Shown: piece by piece, positions 15,964 through 24,118 of the stretch
Position numbering within the stretch: position 1 is the stretch's first letter
How the letters are laid out: the number at the start of each line of letters is the position of its first letter
DNA from: Azospirillum sp.
GTDB lineage: Bacteria > Pseudomonadota > Alphaproteobacteria > Azospirillales > Azospirillaceae
DNA: 64,000 nt
NCBI GenBank assembly: GCA_027486405.1
Contig: JAIXPD010000053.1
Span: 1-64,000, forward strand
Direction: 5' to 3'
Notes under the pieces: generated by a model
What the model saw: only the letters and a program-made list of their open reading frames with translations
Databases searched by the model: none
What the model was told of the DNA's origin: nothing
Position numbers and translations under genes: made by a program

Positions 15964-17643
15964 TCAGGCGGCTTTCTTGGGCGCGCCGTGGTGGCCGCCT
16001 TCCAGGAAATCGAGCAGTTCGGCGCGGTATTCGTAATAGCGCGGGTGCTCCAACAGCGATTGGCGGGTGCGCGGGCGGGGGATGTCCACCGTCAGCACAT
16101 GGCCGATGCGGGCGTTGGGGCCGTTGGTCATCATCACCACGCGGTCGGCCAGCAGCAGCGCCTCGTCCACATCGTGGGTGACGCAGACCGCCGTGACCTG
16201 GGTGCGCGCCCACACCTCCATCAGCACCTCTTGCAGCTCCCAGCGGGTCAGGCTGTCGAGCATGCCGAACGGCTCGTCGAGCAGCAACAGCTTGGGCGAC
16301 AGGGCGAAGGCGCGGGCGATGCCGACGCGCTGCTTCATGCCGTTGGACAGCTCCGCCGCCTTTTTGTCCATGCTGTCGCCCAAGCCCACGCGGGCGAGGT
16401 AATAGCGGACGATGTCGGCGCGCTCCGCCCGCTTGGCGTGGGGATAGACGCGATCCACCCCCAGCATGACGTTTTCATAGGCGGTCAGCCAGGGGAACAG
16501 GCTGGGGGCCTGGAAAACGACGGCGCGGTCGGGACCGGCGGTCGTCACCTCCTTGCCGTCCAGCACGATGCCGCCGCTGGTGACGTCGGCCAGACCGGCG
16601 ACCATCGACAGCACGGTGGATTTGCCGCAGCCGGAATGCCCGATCAGCGAGATGAACTCGCCCTTGCGCATCTTCAGGTCAAAGCCATCGACGATGGTCA
16701 GCGGCCCCTTGGGCGTGGCGAAAATCTTGGTCAGGCGGGTGAATTCCAGATAGCGGCCATCGCCTTTGATCGGATCGGCCACATGACTTGCCTGCGCGGC
16801 GCGGTAGGCCTTGGGCGGTTCGGACGCGGTGATCGGACGGATGTCGGGCAGGGGCAGATCCTCCCCCGTCGCGGCGGCGCGGGCGATCCCGGCGTTCATC
16901 AGATAGGCCGTGACCTCCGCCCGCAGCCGCTTGAAATCCGGGTCGTGGTTGACGGCGGTGCGGTCGCGCGGGCGGGGCAGATCGACGGTGAAGGCCGGAC
17001 CCAGCGTCGCCCCCGGCCCCGGCGTCAGAGGGATGATGCGGTCGGCCAGCAGGATGGCTTCATCGACGTCGTTGGTGATGAGGATGACGGTCTTGCGGTC
17101 CTTGCGCCAAATGGCTTCGATCTCGTCCTGCAATTTGGCGCGGGTCAGGGCGTCGAGCGCGGACAGCGGTTCGTCGAGCAGCAGCATGTCGGGCGACATC
17201 GCCAGCGCGCGGGCAAAGCCGACGCGCTGGCGCATCCCGCCCGACAGCTCGTTCGGGCGGCGGTCGGTGGCGTGGCCCAGCCCGACGGTTTCCACCGCGC
17301 GGCGGGTCAGCACGCCGCGTTCGCTCGCGGTCTTGCCGCTGTGGACGGCGTCCACCGCCAGCGCGACGTTTTCCTTCACGCTCAACCACGGCATCAGCGA
17401 ATAGCTTTGGAACACGACGCCGCGTTCCGGGCCGGGGCCGCGCACCGGCGCGCCGCGCATCAGCACCTCGCCGCTGTCGGGCATGGTCAGGCCGCCGATC
17501 AGGTTGACCAGCGTCGTCTTGCCCGAGCCGGAGAAGCCGACGATGGCGACGAACTCCCCCTCCGCGATGGTCAGGTCGATGCCGCGCAGGACGTTGGTCG
17601 CGCCGTAGGACTTGGAAACGCCCTTCAGTTCCAGGATCGCCAT
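15964..17643 (-). CDS. nrtC: Nitrate ABC transporter, fused double ATPase
   Basis: A single 559-residue protein with two complete ABC ATPase domains. Domain 1 (residues 1-265): Walker [10 protein letters not shown], signature [10 protein letters not shown], Walker B MLLLDEP. Domain 2 (residues 300-559): Walker [10 protein letters not shown], signature [10 protein letters not shown], Walker B LLLLDEP. Both resemble NrtC/NrtD/SsuB-type nitrate and taurine ATPases. In cyanobacterial systems these are two genes, with NrtC additionally fused to a binding domain. Here they are joined by a roughly 35-residue linker without any binding domain. It is the last gene of nrtA-nrtB-nrtC and starts 25 bases after the permease stop. 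Confidence 0.9.
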   Translation of the reverse strand: MAILELKGVSKSYGATNVLRGIDLTIAEGEFVAIVGFSGSGKTTLVNLIGGLTMPDSGEVLMRGAPVRGPGPERGVVFQSYSLMPWLSVKENVALAVDAVHSGKTASERGVLTRRAVETVGLGHATDRRPNELSGGMRQRVGFARALAMSPDMLLLDEPLSALDALTRAKLQDEIEAIWRKDRKTVILITNDVDEAILLADRIIPLTPGPGATLGPAFTVDLPRPRDRTAVNHDPDFKRLRAEVTAYLMNAGIARAAATGEDLPLPDIRPITASEPPKAYRAAQASHVADPIKGDGRYLEFTRLTKIFATPKGPLTIVDGFDLKMRKGEFISLIGHSGCGKSTVLSMVAGLADVTSGGIVLDGKEVTTAGPDRAVVFQAPSLFPWLTAYENVMLGVDRVYPHAKRAERADIVRYYLARVGLGDSMDKKAAELSNGMKQRVGIARAFALSPKLLLLDEPFGMLDSLTRWELQEVLMEVWARTQVTAVCVTHDVDEALLLADRVVMMTNGPNARIGHVLTVDIPRPRTRQSLLEHPRYYEYRAELLDFLEGGHHGAPKKAA

Positions 17644-17668
17644 GGTCGTTGTCTCCGGGAGCGAGAGG

Positions 17669-18769
17669 TCAGCGGTTGCCGGTGTGGGTGACGGCGGCCT
17701 GGAAGGCCAGCATCACGCGGTCCAGCAGGAAGCCGATCAGGCCGATGGTGAAGACGGCCACCATGATCTTGGCCAAGGAGTTGGAGGAGCCGTTCTGGAA
17801 CTCGTCCCACACGAACTTTCCAAGGCCCGGATTCTGCGCCAGCATCTCCGCCGCGATCAGCACCATCCAGCCCACGCCCAGCGACAGGCGCAGCCCGGTG
17901 AAGATGAAGGGCAGGGCGGACGGCAGGACCAGACGGCGCACCATGGTCAGGCCCGACAGTTGCAGCACCTTGCCGACGTTCATCAGATCCTTGTCGATGG
18001 ACGACACGCCGACGGCGGTGTTGATCAGCGTCGGCCACAGCGAGCAGAGCGTGACCGTGATGGCGGAGGTGAGGAAGGATTTGTCAAAGGTCGGGTTGTC
18101 GCTCGACACCGTGGCCGACACCACCATCGTCACCAGCGGCAGCCACGCCAGCGGCGACACCGGCTTGAACAGTTGGATCAGCGGGTTCATGGCGGCGTTG
18201 ACCGTGCCGGACAGGCCGCAGGCCACCCCCAGCGGCACGGCGATCAGCGCGCCGATCAGGAAGCCGGTGAAGACCGTCTTCAGGCTGGTCAGAATCTGGT
18301 CAAGATAGGTCGGCTTCCCGGCGTAGGGGCGGGTTTTGACCGGGGCGTTGGGATCGGCGGCCAGCGCCTCGGCGTTGCGCTTGGCCTGGCGCTCGTAGAA
18401 GGCGGATTCCTTGGCGCGTTCGGCCTTGTGGTCGGCGTAGAGGCTGGTCGCCTGTTCCCACACCTGTGCGGGGCCGGGAACCGCGCCAAGGCTGGTGTGG
18501 ACCTGCGGGGCGGCCCAGCCCCAGGCGGCCAGGAACAGCAGGATCGCGGTCAGGGGAACGCCCATCTGCCGCCACAGCTCCACGGCCTGGACGCGCGGGT
18601 TTTCGCCCGCCGCCAAGCGCAGCAGCGGGGCCAGCCAGCCCAGCCCGACGGTGGTCAGGGCGCTGGCGATGCGGTTGAGCGCGTGGGCGCGCCGGGCCTT
18701 GCGCTGGGCGCTGGCGAGGTCGGAGGGGGCGGCGTCGGTCAGACTGGTCATGGTGGTTGGTTCCTTCAT
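17669..18769 (-). CDS. nrtB: Nitrate ABC transporter permease
   Basis: A 366-residue inner-membrane permease of the NrtB/TauC family. A first membrane segment lies near residue 65 ([14 protein letters not shown]), then a long polar stretch, then the five-segment core with the ATPase-contact loop around [15 protein letters not shown] near 220. The ATG at 18769 has GGGGGAG eight bases upstream; a second ATG at 18751 with AAGGA is possible. A 150-base gap with two stable hairpins separates it from nrtA. Confidence 0.88.
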   Translation of the reverse strand: MKEPTTMTSLTDAAPSDLASAQRKARRAHALNRIASALTTVGLGWLAPLLRLAAGENPRVQAVELWRQMGVPLTAILLFLAAWGWAAPQVHTSLGAVPGPAQVWEQATSLYADHKAERAKESAFYERQAKRNAEALAADPNAPVKTRPYAGKPTYLDQILTSLKTVFTGFLIGALIAVPLGVACGLSGTVNAAMNPLIQLFKPVSPLAWLPLVTMVVSATVSSDNPTFDKSFLTSAITVTLCSLWPTLINTAVGVSSIDKDLMNVGKVLQLSGLTMVRRLVLPSALPFIFTGLRLSLGVGWMVLIAAEMLAQNPGLGKFVWDEFQNGSSNSLAKIMVAVFTIGLIGFLLDRVMLAFQAAVTHTGNR

Positions 18770-18773
18770 GATC

Positions 18774-18881
18774 CCTTCTCCCCCCTGGGGAGAAGGTTCG
18801 GATGAGGGGGGGGCGGCGGAGCCGAAAACGTCCGGCTGGCGCGTCCCCCTCACCCTGACCCTCTCCCCGGGGGGGAGAGGG
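18774..18881. repeat. Two stable hairpins between nrtA and nrtB
   Basis: CCTTCTCCCC-CCT-GGGGAGAAGG is at 18774-18796 and CCCTCTCCCC-GGG-GGGGAGAGGG at 18859-18881. The first overlaps the nrtB ribosome-binding site on the minus strand. Such elements are common in GC-rich intergenic DNA. In a binding-protein/permease operon they usually protect the upstream message and lower downstream translation. Confidence 0.6.
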
Positions 18882-18922
18882 GATGGACAGTGGTGGAGGG
18901 ACGTGTGGGGAACGGGGGCCGT

Positions 18923-20326
18923 TCACCCCCCCACCAACTGCCCGCCCTCGACCTTCTGGTTGCCCTTCAGGCCGATCGGTTGCTTGTTCAGGTAGTCGTT
19001 GGGCTTGCGGCCATCGAAGGGGATGCCGTCGATGAAGCCCGCATCGACCGGCTTGTAGCCGTCGCTGGTCCAGGGGAAATCGGCCTCCTTGGCCTTGCCC
19101 TCGTCGACCAGCAGCTTGGCGGCCTTCAGGTAGGTCTCGGGCTTGTAGACCTTGCGGGCCGTGTCCTCGTACCAGGAATCCGGCTTGGCTTCGGCGATCT
19201 GGCCCCAGCGGCGCATCTGGCTGAGGTACCAGACGGCGTCCGAATAGAAGGGGTAGGTGGCGTTGTAGCGGAAGAAGACGTTGAAATCGGGCACGTCGCG
19301 CTTGTCGCCCTTCTCATACTCGAAGGTCCCGGTCATCGAATTGGCGATCACCTTGGCGTCGGCCCCGACATACTCGGATTTGGCCAGGATCTTCACCGCT
19401 TCGGCCCGGTTGGCGTTGTTGTTCTCGTCCAGCCATTGGGCCGCACGGATCAGCGCCTTGACGACGGCCAGATGGGTGTTCGGGTTCTTCGTCGCCCAGG
19501 CGTCGGTCACGCCGAAGACCTTTTCCGGGTTGTTCTTCCAAATCTCGGTGTCGGTGATGACCGGGACGCCGATGCCCTTGACGACGGCCTGCTGGTTCCA
19601 GGGTTCCCCGACGGCGTAGCCGAAGATGGTCCCGGCCTCCAGCGTCGCCGGCATCTGCGGCGGCGGGGTGACGGAGAGCAGGGCGTCGGCCTGGATCTGG
19701 CCCGACACGTCGCTGGGGGCGTAATAGCCGGGGTTGATGCCGCCCGCCGCCAGCCAATAGCGCAGCTCGTAATTGTGGGTGGACACCGGGAAGACCATGC
19801 CCATGGTGAAGGGCTTGCCCGCCGCGCGGTAGTCGGCGATCACCGGCTTCAGCGCGTCGGCCTTGATCGGGTGGACCGGCTTGCCGTCGGCCCCCTTGGG
19901 CACGTTGGGCTTCATCTTCTGCCAGACGTCGTTCGACACGGTGATGCCGTTGCCGTTCAGGTCCATGGAAAAGGCGGTGACGATGTGGGCCTGGGTGCCA
20001 AAGCCGATGGTCGCCCCCAGCGGCTGCCCGGCCAGCATGTGCGCGCCGTCCAACTCGCCGGAGATGACGCGGTCGAGCAGCACCTTCCAGTTGGCTTGCG
20101 GTTCCAGCGTCACCGACAGCCCTTCATCCTCGAAGAAGCCCTTTTCGACGGCGATGGCGAGCGGGGCCATGTCGGTCAGCTTGATGAAGCCGAGCTTCAG
20201 TTGCTCCTTTTCCACCGTCAGCGGGGCGGCGAAGGTCGGAACGGCCAGCGTCAGGGCGATGGCGGCGGCGGCGGACGCCAGCAGGGGGCGGAAGGCCAGT
20301 CGGGTGCGGAAGGAACGGGCGGTCAT
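18923..20326 (-). CDS. nrtA: Nitrate-binding protein NrtA/NasF-like
   Basis: A 467-residue periplasmic binding protein. The signal peptide (residues 1-34) has RTRLAFRP followed by a hydrophobic Ala-rich core and AFA-type cleavage. The mature protein shows [34 protein letters not shown] and [16 protein letters not shown], typical of the NrtA/CmpA nitrate-bicarbonate family. I chose the ATG at 20326 over the adjacent GTG. First gene of the nrt operon, divergent from nirB across an 841-bp regulatory region with its own sigma-54-like promoter. The nitrate sensor NasS is related, but the signal peptide and neighbours indicate a transport component. Confidence 0.9.
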   Translation of the reverse strand: MTARSFRTRLAFRPLLASAAAAIALTLAVPTFAAPLTVEKEQLKLGFIKLTDMAPLAIAVEKGFFEDEGLSVTLEPQANWKVLLDRVISGELDGAHMLAGQPLGATIGFGTQAHIVTAFSMDLNGNGITVSNDVWQKMKPNVPKGADGKPVHPIKADALKPVIADYRAAGKPFTMGMVFPVSTHNYELRYWLAAGGINPGYYAPSDVSGQIQADALLSVTPPPQMPATLEAGTIFGYAVGEPWNQQAVVKGIGVPVITDTEIWKNNPEKVFGVTDAWATKNPNTHLAVVKALIRAAQWLDENNNANRAEAVKILAKSEYVGADAKVIANSMTGTFEYEKGDKRDVPDFNVFFRYNATYPFYSDAVWYLSQMRRWGQIAEAKPDSWYEDTARKVYKPETYLKAAKLLVDEGKAKEADFPWTSDGYKPVDAGFIDGIPFDGRKPNDYLNKQPIGLKGNQKVEGGQLVGG

Positions 20327-20603
20327 CACGTCGGTTGCTCCATCTCAGAAAGCCGGACCATCGGGCGGCGGCGGCGACACCGGCGGGTGCCAATCCGAAA
20401 GGGCTGTTTTTTGGGCAGCGGCGCGGCGGCCGGGGTTCCCAAGAACGCGTCCCGTTGGATCGGCTCCCGAACACCCGGCAAGCGGCGGCAAGGCTGCTTG
20501 TGCGGTGCGGGAAACCGGGGTCGGCAACACTGCCGGGGGATGGCCCAACGTTGGACGCTGTGGGATGCGCACCGTCGTTGGCGCGTCTCTCGCCCCGATC
20601 TTT

Positions 20604-20620
20604 CGCAAGGCTCATGCCAA
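20604..20620 (-). promoter_or_regulatory. Sigma-54 promoter candidate for nrtABC
   Basis: Read on the minus strand, TTGGCATGAGCCTTGCG has GG and GC separated by ten bases, as in the -24/-12 consensus TTGGCACG-N4-TTGCW. The start site would be near 20593, giving a leader of about 265 bases before nrtA. Nitrogen-controlled sigma-54 transcription is expected for nitrate uptake. Confidence 0.65.
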
Positions 20621-20893
20621 AGGATGGGATTTTCAGGCCGACGCGACGGAACCGGCGGGATGGCTTGGGTTTTGGCGCGGAGATCAGCCGAAAGGTATGA
20701 GCCTTCCCGGCGGATCGCCATACCAAGTGATGAATTTTGCAGCGCACAAACGCCCGCGTGGCTGTTTTCTGACCAAGACCTAAGCATGGTTACAAAACAG
20801 GCACCTAAGCATCACCCCTGCGCGGGGCGACAACATGGCGGAAACGCTGGCGTTGCCGCCGGTTGACCGTCTGCGGTTGGGCCGGAAACGGGC

Positions 20894-20910
20894 TTGGCAC
20901 GCGCCTTGCG
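20894..20910 (+). promoter_or_regulatory. Sigma-54 promoter for nirB-nirD-nasA-cobA
   Basis: TTGGCACGCGCCTTGCG fits the -24/-12 consensus TTGGCACG-N4-TTGCW at all positions but the last. The start would be near 20921, which places the first leader hairpin about 27 bases into the transcript. Confidence 0.78.
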
Positions 20911-20947
20911 AAGAGAGCGGCGAGACAAAGAGAGCGGCGAGACAAAA

Positions 20948-21115
20948 GGCGGAGGTCGGCAACGTCGCCGACCACCGCCGCAGGGCCGGATCCGGGCGAC
21001 GCGGCGCGGATATCGGCCATGGTTCGACGACGAACCGCCCGGACAACGGCGTCCGATCCGGCAGGCCCCCATTCCACGGGATGGGCACGCCCGCCGGTTC
21101 GGACGCCTTTTTTTT
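20948..21115 (+). ncRNA. ANTAR-type (NasT) antitermination leader
   Basis: Three elements are visible. Hairpin P1 (20948-20979): GGTCGGC/GCCGACC extended by GGCGG/CCGCC, hexaloop AACGTC. Hairpin P2 (21040-21055): CGGAC/GTCCG, hexaloop AACGGC. Terminator: GGCGTCCGATCCGGC (21048-21062) pairs with GCCGGTTCGGACGCC (21093-21107) with one mismatch, followed by T8 (21108-21115). Both hexaloops have A at position 1 and G at position 4, the ANTAR-domain recognition rule. The whole 3' arm of P2 lies in the terminator's 5' arm, so the two are mutually exclusive. The P1-P2 spacing of 60 bases is longer than usual and holds another hairpin, GGTTCG-ACGA-CGAACC. No nasT or nasS gene lies in the window. Confidence 0.8.
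21093..21115 (+). terminator. Leader terminator 53 bases before nirB
   Basis: The 3' arm GCCGGTTCGGACGCC and T8 run of the intrinsic terminator inside the nirB leader. The 30-base loop has its own small hairpin (CCCATTC-CACG-GGATGGG). Because it lies before the first gene, it only makes sense as a conditional attenuator. Confidence 0.8.
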
Positions 21116-21167
21116 GGCCCCGCGCCCCGCCGACACGGCCGGGCGGACACGAGACGAGGCAGACGCC

Positions 21168-23696
21168 ATGGACATGCACCACCCGATCTCATCGCCCGAC
21201 GGGCAAAACGTCGCGCAGGACACCCCGCGCAAGGAACGCCTGGTCGTTGTCGGCAACGGCATGGCCGGGATGCGCACGGTGGAGGAGCTGTTGGCCAAGG
21301 CCCCCGGCCGTTACGACATCACCGTGTTCGGCGCGGAACCGCTGCCCAACTACAACCGCATCATGCTGTCGCCGGTGCTGGCGGGCGAAAAGACCTTTGA
21401 CCAGATCGTGCTGAACAGCCGCGCCTGGTACGAGGAGAACGCCATCACCCTGTTGACCGGGGAGCCGGTGGAGCGCATCGACCGTGCCGCGAAAACGGTC
21501 ACGTCGGTGGGCGGGCGGGTGGTGGCCTATGACCGGCTGCTGCTGGCGACCGGGTCTATGCCCTTCATCATCCCGGTGCCGGGATCGACCCTGCCGGGGG
21601 TGATCGGCTTCCGCGATCTGGCCGATGTGGACGCGATGCTGGCCGCCGCCGCCAATGGCGGGCGCGCCGTCGTCATCGGTGGCGGCCTGCTGGGGCTGGA
21701 GGCCGCCAACGGCCTGCGGGTGAAGGGGATGGACGTCACCGTCGTCCACCTGATGCCGACGCTGATGGAACGCCAGCTCGACCCGGCGGCGGGCCAATTG
21801 CTGCAACAGGAGCTGGAACGGCGCGGCATCGCCGTGCTGACCGGGGCCGACACCGCTGAAATTGTGGGCAGCGATGTTTCGGGCGGCTTGCGGGCCGAGG
21901 CGGTCCGTCTGAAGGATGGCCGGGTGCTGCCCGCCGACCTTGTGGTGATGGCGGTCGGCATCCGCCCCAACATGGCCTTGGGCAAGGCGGCGGGGCTGGA
22001 GTGCGGGCGCGGCGTCAAGGTGGACGACGCGATGCGCACCAGCGACCCGGTGATCTTCGCGGTGGGCGAATGCGTCGAGCATCGCGGCCTGACCTATGGC
22101 CTTGTCGCCCCGCTGTTCGAAATGGCGAAGGTGCTGGCCGACGCGCTGGCGGGCGGGCAGGGCGGTGCCTACACCGGCTCCGTCACCTCCACCAAGCTGA
22201 AGGTCACGGGCGTGGACGTGTTTTCCGCCGGGGATTTCTCCGGTGGCGCGGGCACGGAGGAGATCGTGTTCCGCGACCCGGCGCGCGGCGTTTACAAGCG
22301 TCTGGTCCTGAAGGACAACCGGCTGTTGGGCGCGGTGCTGTACGGCGACACCAAGGACGGCGGTTGGTATTTTTCCCTGCTGAAGGATGGGGCCGACGTC
22401 AGCGCCGAGCGCGACACGATGATTTTCGGCCCGAATTTCAGCGCTGGGGGCTTCGGGGGGGCCGACGCCGGAAACCCTAAGGCCGCCGTTGCCGCCCTTC
22501 CCGACAGCGCGGAAATTTGCGGCTGCAACGGCGTGCGCAAGGGGACCATCGTCAAGGCCATCACCGACAAGGGCCTGACCAGCCTGGACGAGGTGCGCGC
22601 CCACACCAAGGCGTCGGCCTCCTGCGGAAGTTGCACCGGCACGGTGGAAGCGCTGCTGGCGGTGACGGCGGGCGATGCCTTCACGGCGGCCCCGGCGGTC
22701 AAGCCGATGTGCACATGCACCCATCACAGCCACGACGCGGTGCGCGCCGCCATCGTCGCCCAAAATCTGCGCACGATGCGCGACGTCTTCACCGCGCTGG
22801 ACTGGACGACGGCGGACGGTTGCGCCTCCTGCCGTCCGGCGCTGAACTATTACCTGCTGTGCGCCTGGCCGGGCGAATACGCCGACGATTACCAGTCGCG
22901 CTTCATCAACGAACGCGCCCACGCCAACATCCAAAAGGACGGGACCTATTCGGTGGTTCCGCGCATGTGGGGCGGGCTGACCAGCGCGTCCGAATTGCGG
23001 GCCATCGCCGATGTGGTGGACAAATTCGCCATCCCCACGGTGAAGGTCACGGGCGGCCAGCGCATCGACCTGTTCGGCGTGAAGAAAGAGGATCTGCCCG
23101 CCGTGTGGGCGGATCTGAACGCGGCGGGCATGGTGTCCGGCCACGCCTACGCCAAGGGCCTGCGCACGGTGAAGACCTGCGTCGGGTCGGAATGGTGCCG
23201 CTTCGGCACGCAGGATTCCACCGGGCTGGGGGTGAAGCTGGAGCGCATGACCTGGGGGACCTGGACCCCGCACAAGGTCAAGCTGGCGGTGTCCGGCTGC
23301 CCGCGCAACTGCGCGGAGGCGACCATCAAGGATCTGGGCGTGGTCTGCGTGGACAGCGGCTATGAACTGCACGTTGGCGGCAACGGCGGCCTGCACGTCC
23401 GCGCCTGCGACCTGCTGGTGAAGGTGGCGACGGAGGAGGAGGTGTTGGAATACACCGGGGCCTTCATGCAGCTCTACCGCGAAGAGGCCCGCTATCTGGA
23501 GCGCACCGCCCCATGGGTGGAGCGGGTCGGGCTGGACCACATCACGCGCGCGCTGGTCGATGACGCCGAAGGGCGCAAGGCGCTGCACGCCCGTTTCCTG
23601 TTCTCGCAACGCTTCTCGCAAGACGATCCGTGGGCCGAACGCGCCGCCAAGGGCGTGGACCGTCACGAATTCTCGCTGCTCGCCAAGGTGGGGTAA
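21168..23696 (+). CDS. nirB: Assimilatory nitrite reductase large subunit
   Basis: An 842-residue NAD(P)H-nitrite reductase, reducing nitrite to ammonium in the cytoplasm. Visible in order: an FAD/NAD(P)H oxidoreductase module (VVGNGMAGMRTVEEL near residue 27; AVVIGGGLLGLEAANGL near 166), BFD-type [2Fe-2S] cysteines (ICGCNGVRKG and ASCGSCTG near 450-490), a second CTC/CASC pair near 517-550, and the siroheme/[4Fe-4S] ligands CVGSEWCRFG and SGCPRNCAEA near 672-720. The ATG at 21168 is followed by another at 21174. First gene of the operon; nirD starts six bases after its stop. Confidence 0.96.
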   Translation: MDMHHPISSPDGQNVAQDTPRKERLVVVGNGMAGMRTVEELLAKAPGRYDITVFGAEPLPNYNRIMLSPVLAGEKTFDQIVLNSRAWYEENAITLLTGEPVERIDRAAKTVTSVGGRVVAYDRLLLATGSMPFIIPVPGSTLPGVIGFRDLADVDAMLAAAANGGRAVVIGGGLLGLEAANGLRVKGMDVTVVHLMPTLMERQLDPAAGQLLQQELERRGIAVLTGADTAEIVGSDVSGGLRAEAVRLKDGRVLPADLVVMAVGIRPNMALGKAAGLECGRGVKVDDAMRTSDPVIFAVGECVEHRGLTYGLVAPLFEMAKVLADALAGGQGGAYTGSVTSTKLKVTGVDVFSAGDFSGGAGTEEIVFRDPARGVYKRLVLKDNRLLGAVLYGDTKDGGWYFSLLKDGADVSAERDTMIFGPNFSAGGFGGADAGNPKAAVAALPDSAEICGCNGVRKGTIVKAITDKGLTSLDEVRAHTKASASCGSCTGTVEALLAVTAGDAFTAAPAVKPMCTCTHHSHDAVRAAIVAQNLRTMRDVFTALDWTTADGCASCRPALNYYLLCAWPGEYADDYQSRFINERAHANIQKDGTYSVVPRMWGGLTSASELRAIADVVDKFAIPTVKVTGGQRIDLFGVKKEDLPAVWADLNAAGMVSGHAYAKGLRTVKTCVGSEWCRFGTQDSTGLGVKLERMTWGTWTPHKVKLAVSGCPRNCAEATIKDLGVVCVDSGYELHVGGNGGLHVRACDLLVKVATEEEVLEYTGAFMQLYREEARYLERTAPWVERVGLDHITRALVDDAEGRKALHARFLFSQRFSQDDPWAERAAKGVDRHEFSLLAKVG

Positions 23697-23701
23697 GACA
23701 C

Positions 23702-24118
23702 ATGGACCAGATCCTTTCCGCTCTCCCCCAACACACCACGACCGCAACAGCCCTGCCTGATGACACCGTATGGACGCCGGTCGGTCGGGTTGCCGACATC
23801 CCGGTGCTGGGGTCGCGCGTGATCCGCACGCCCGACGGCGACGTCGCCCTGTTCCGCACCGCCGACGACGCCGTGTTCGCCCTGCGCGACCGTTGCCCGC
23901 ACAAGAACGGGCCGCTGTCCCAGGGCATTGTCCATGGCCGCCGCGTCACCTGCCCGCTGCACAATTGGGTGATTGAGCTGACCACCGGCGAGGCGGTCGC
24001 CCCCGACGTCGGCAACGCCGGACACATCCCGGTGCGGGTGGAGGACGGCGCGGTGTCGGTGGCGTTGGGTCTGGCGACGGCGGGGCGGGGCGGCTGCAAA
24101 GGGGCGTGCCATGTTTGA
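23702..24118 (+). CDS. nirD: Nitrite reductase small subunit (Rieske type)
   Basis: A 138-residue partner of NirB. It contains CPH near residue 65 and CPLHNW near 84, a complete Rieske [2Fe-2S] ligand set. NirD of enteric bacteria lacks these ligands, so this version should bind a cluster. The start at 23702 leaves six bases after nirB, and the stop overlaps the nasA start by eight bases. Confidence 0.93.
   Translation: MDQILSALPQHTTTATALPDDTVWTPVGRVADIPVLGSRVIRTPDGDVALFRTADDAVFALRDRCPHKNGPLSQGIVHGRRVTCPLHNWVIELTTGEAVAPDVGNAGHIPVRVEDGAVSVALGLATAGRGGCKGACHV

Larger units (their letters stand above)
20327..21167. other. nrtA-nirB divergent regulatory region
   Basis: This 841-base gap has no supported gene. 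It contains divergent sigma-54-type promoters (minus 20604-20620, plus 20894-20910) and a direct repeat ACCTAAGCAT at 20778-20787 and 20803-20812. It also holds a tandem 17-base duplication (AGAGAGCGGCGAGACAA) at 20912-20945, and the structured nirB leader up to a T8 run at 21115. I found no convincing NtrC dyad. Confidence 0.75.

Noticed and set aside
20330-20593. Possible second ANTAR leader in front of nrtA
   Set aside because: One minus-strand hairpin (CGGC-AGTGTT-GCCG) obeys the A1/G4 rule, but its loop ends can pair. No T-run terminator exists on that strand, so the architecture is incomplete.
20750-20890. NtrC binding sites upstream of the nirB sigma-54 promoter
   Set aside because: The direct repeats ACCTAAGCAT and nearby ACC/GGT half-sites do not have the spacing of NtrC dyads.
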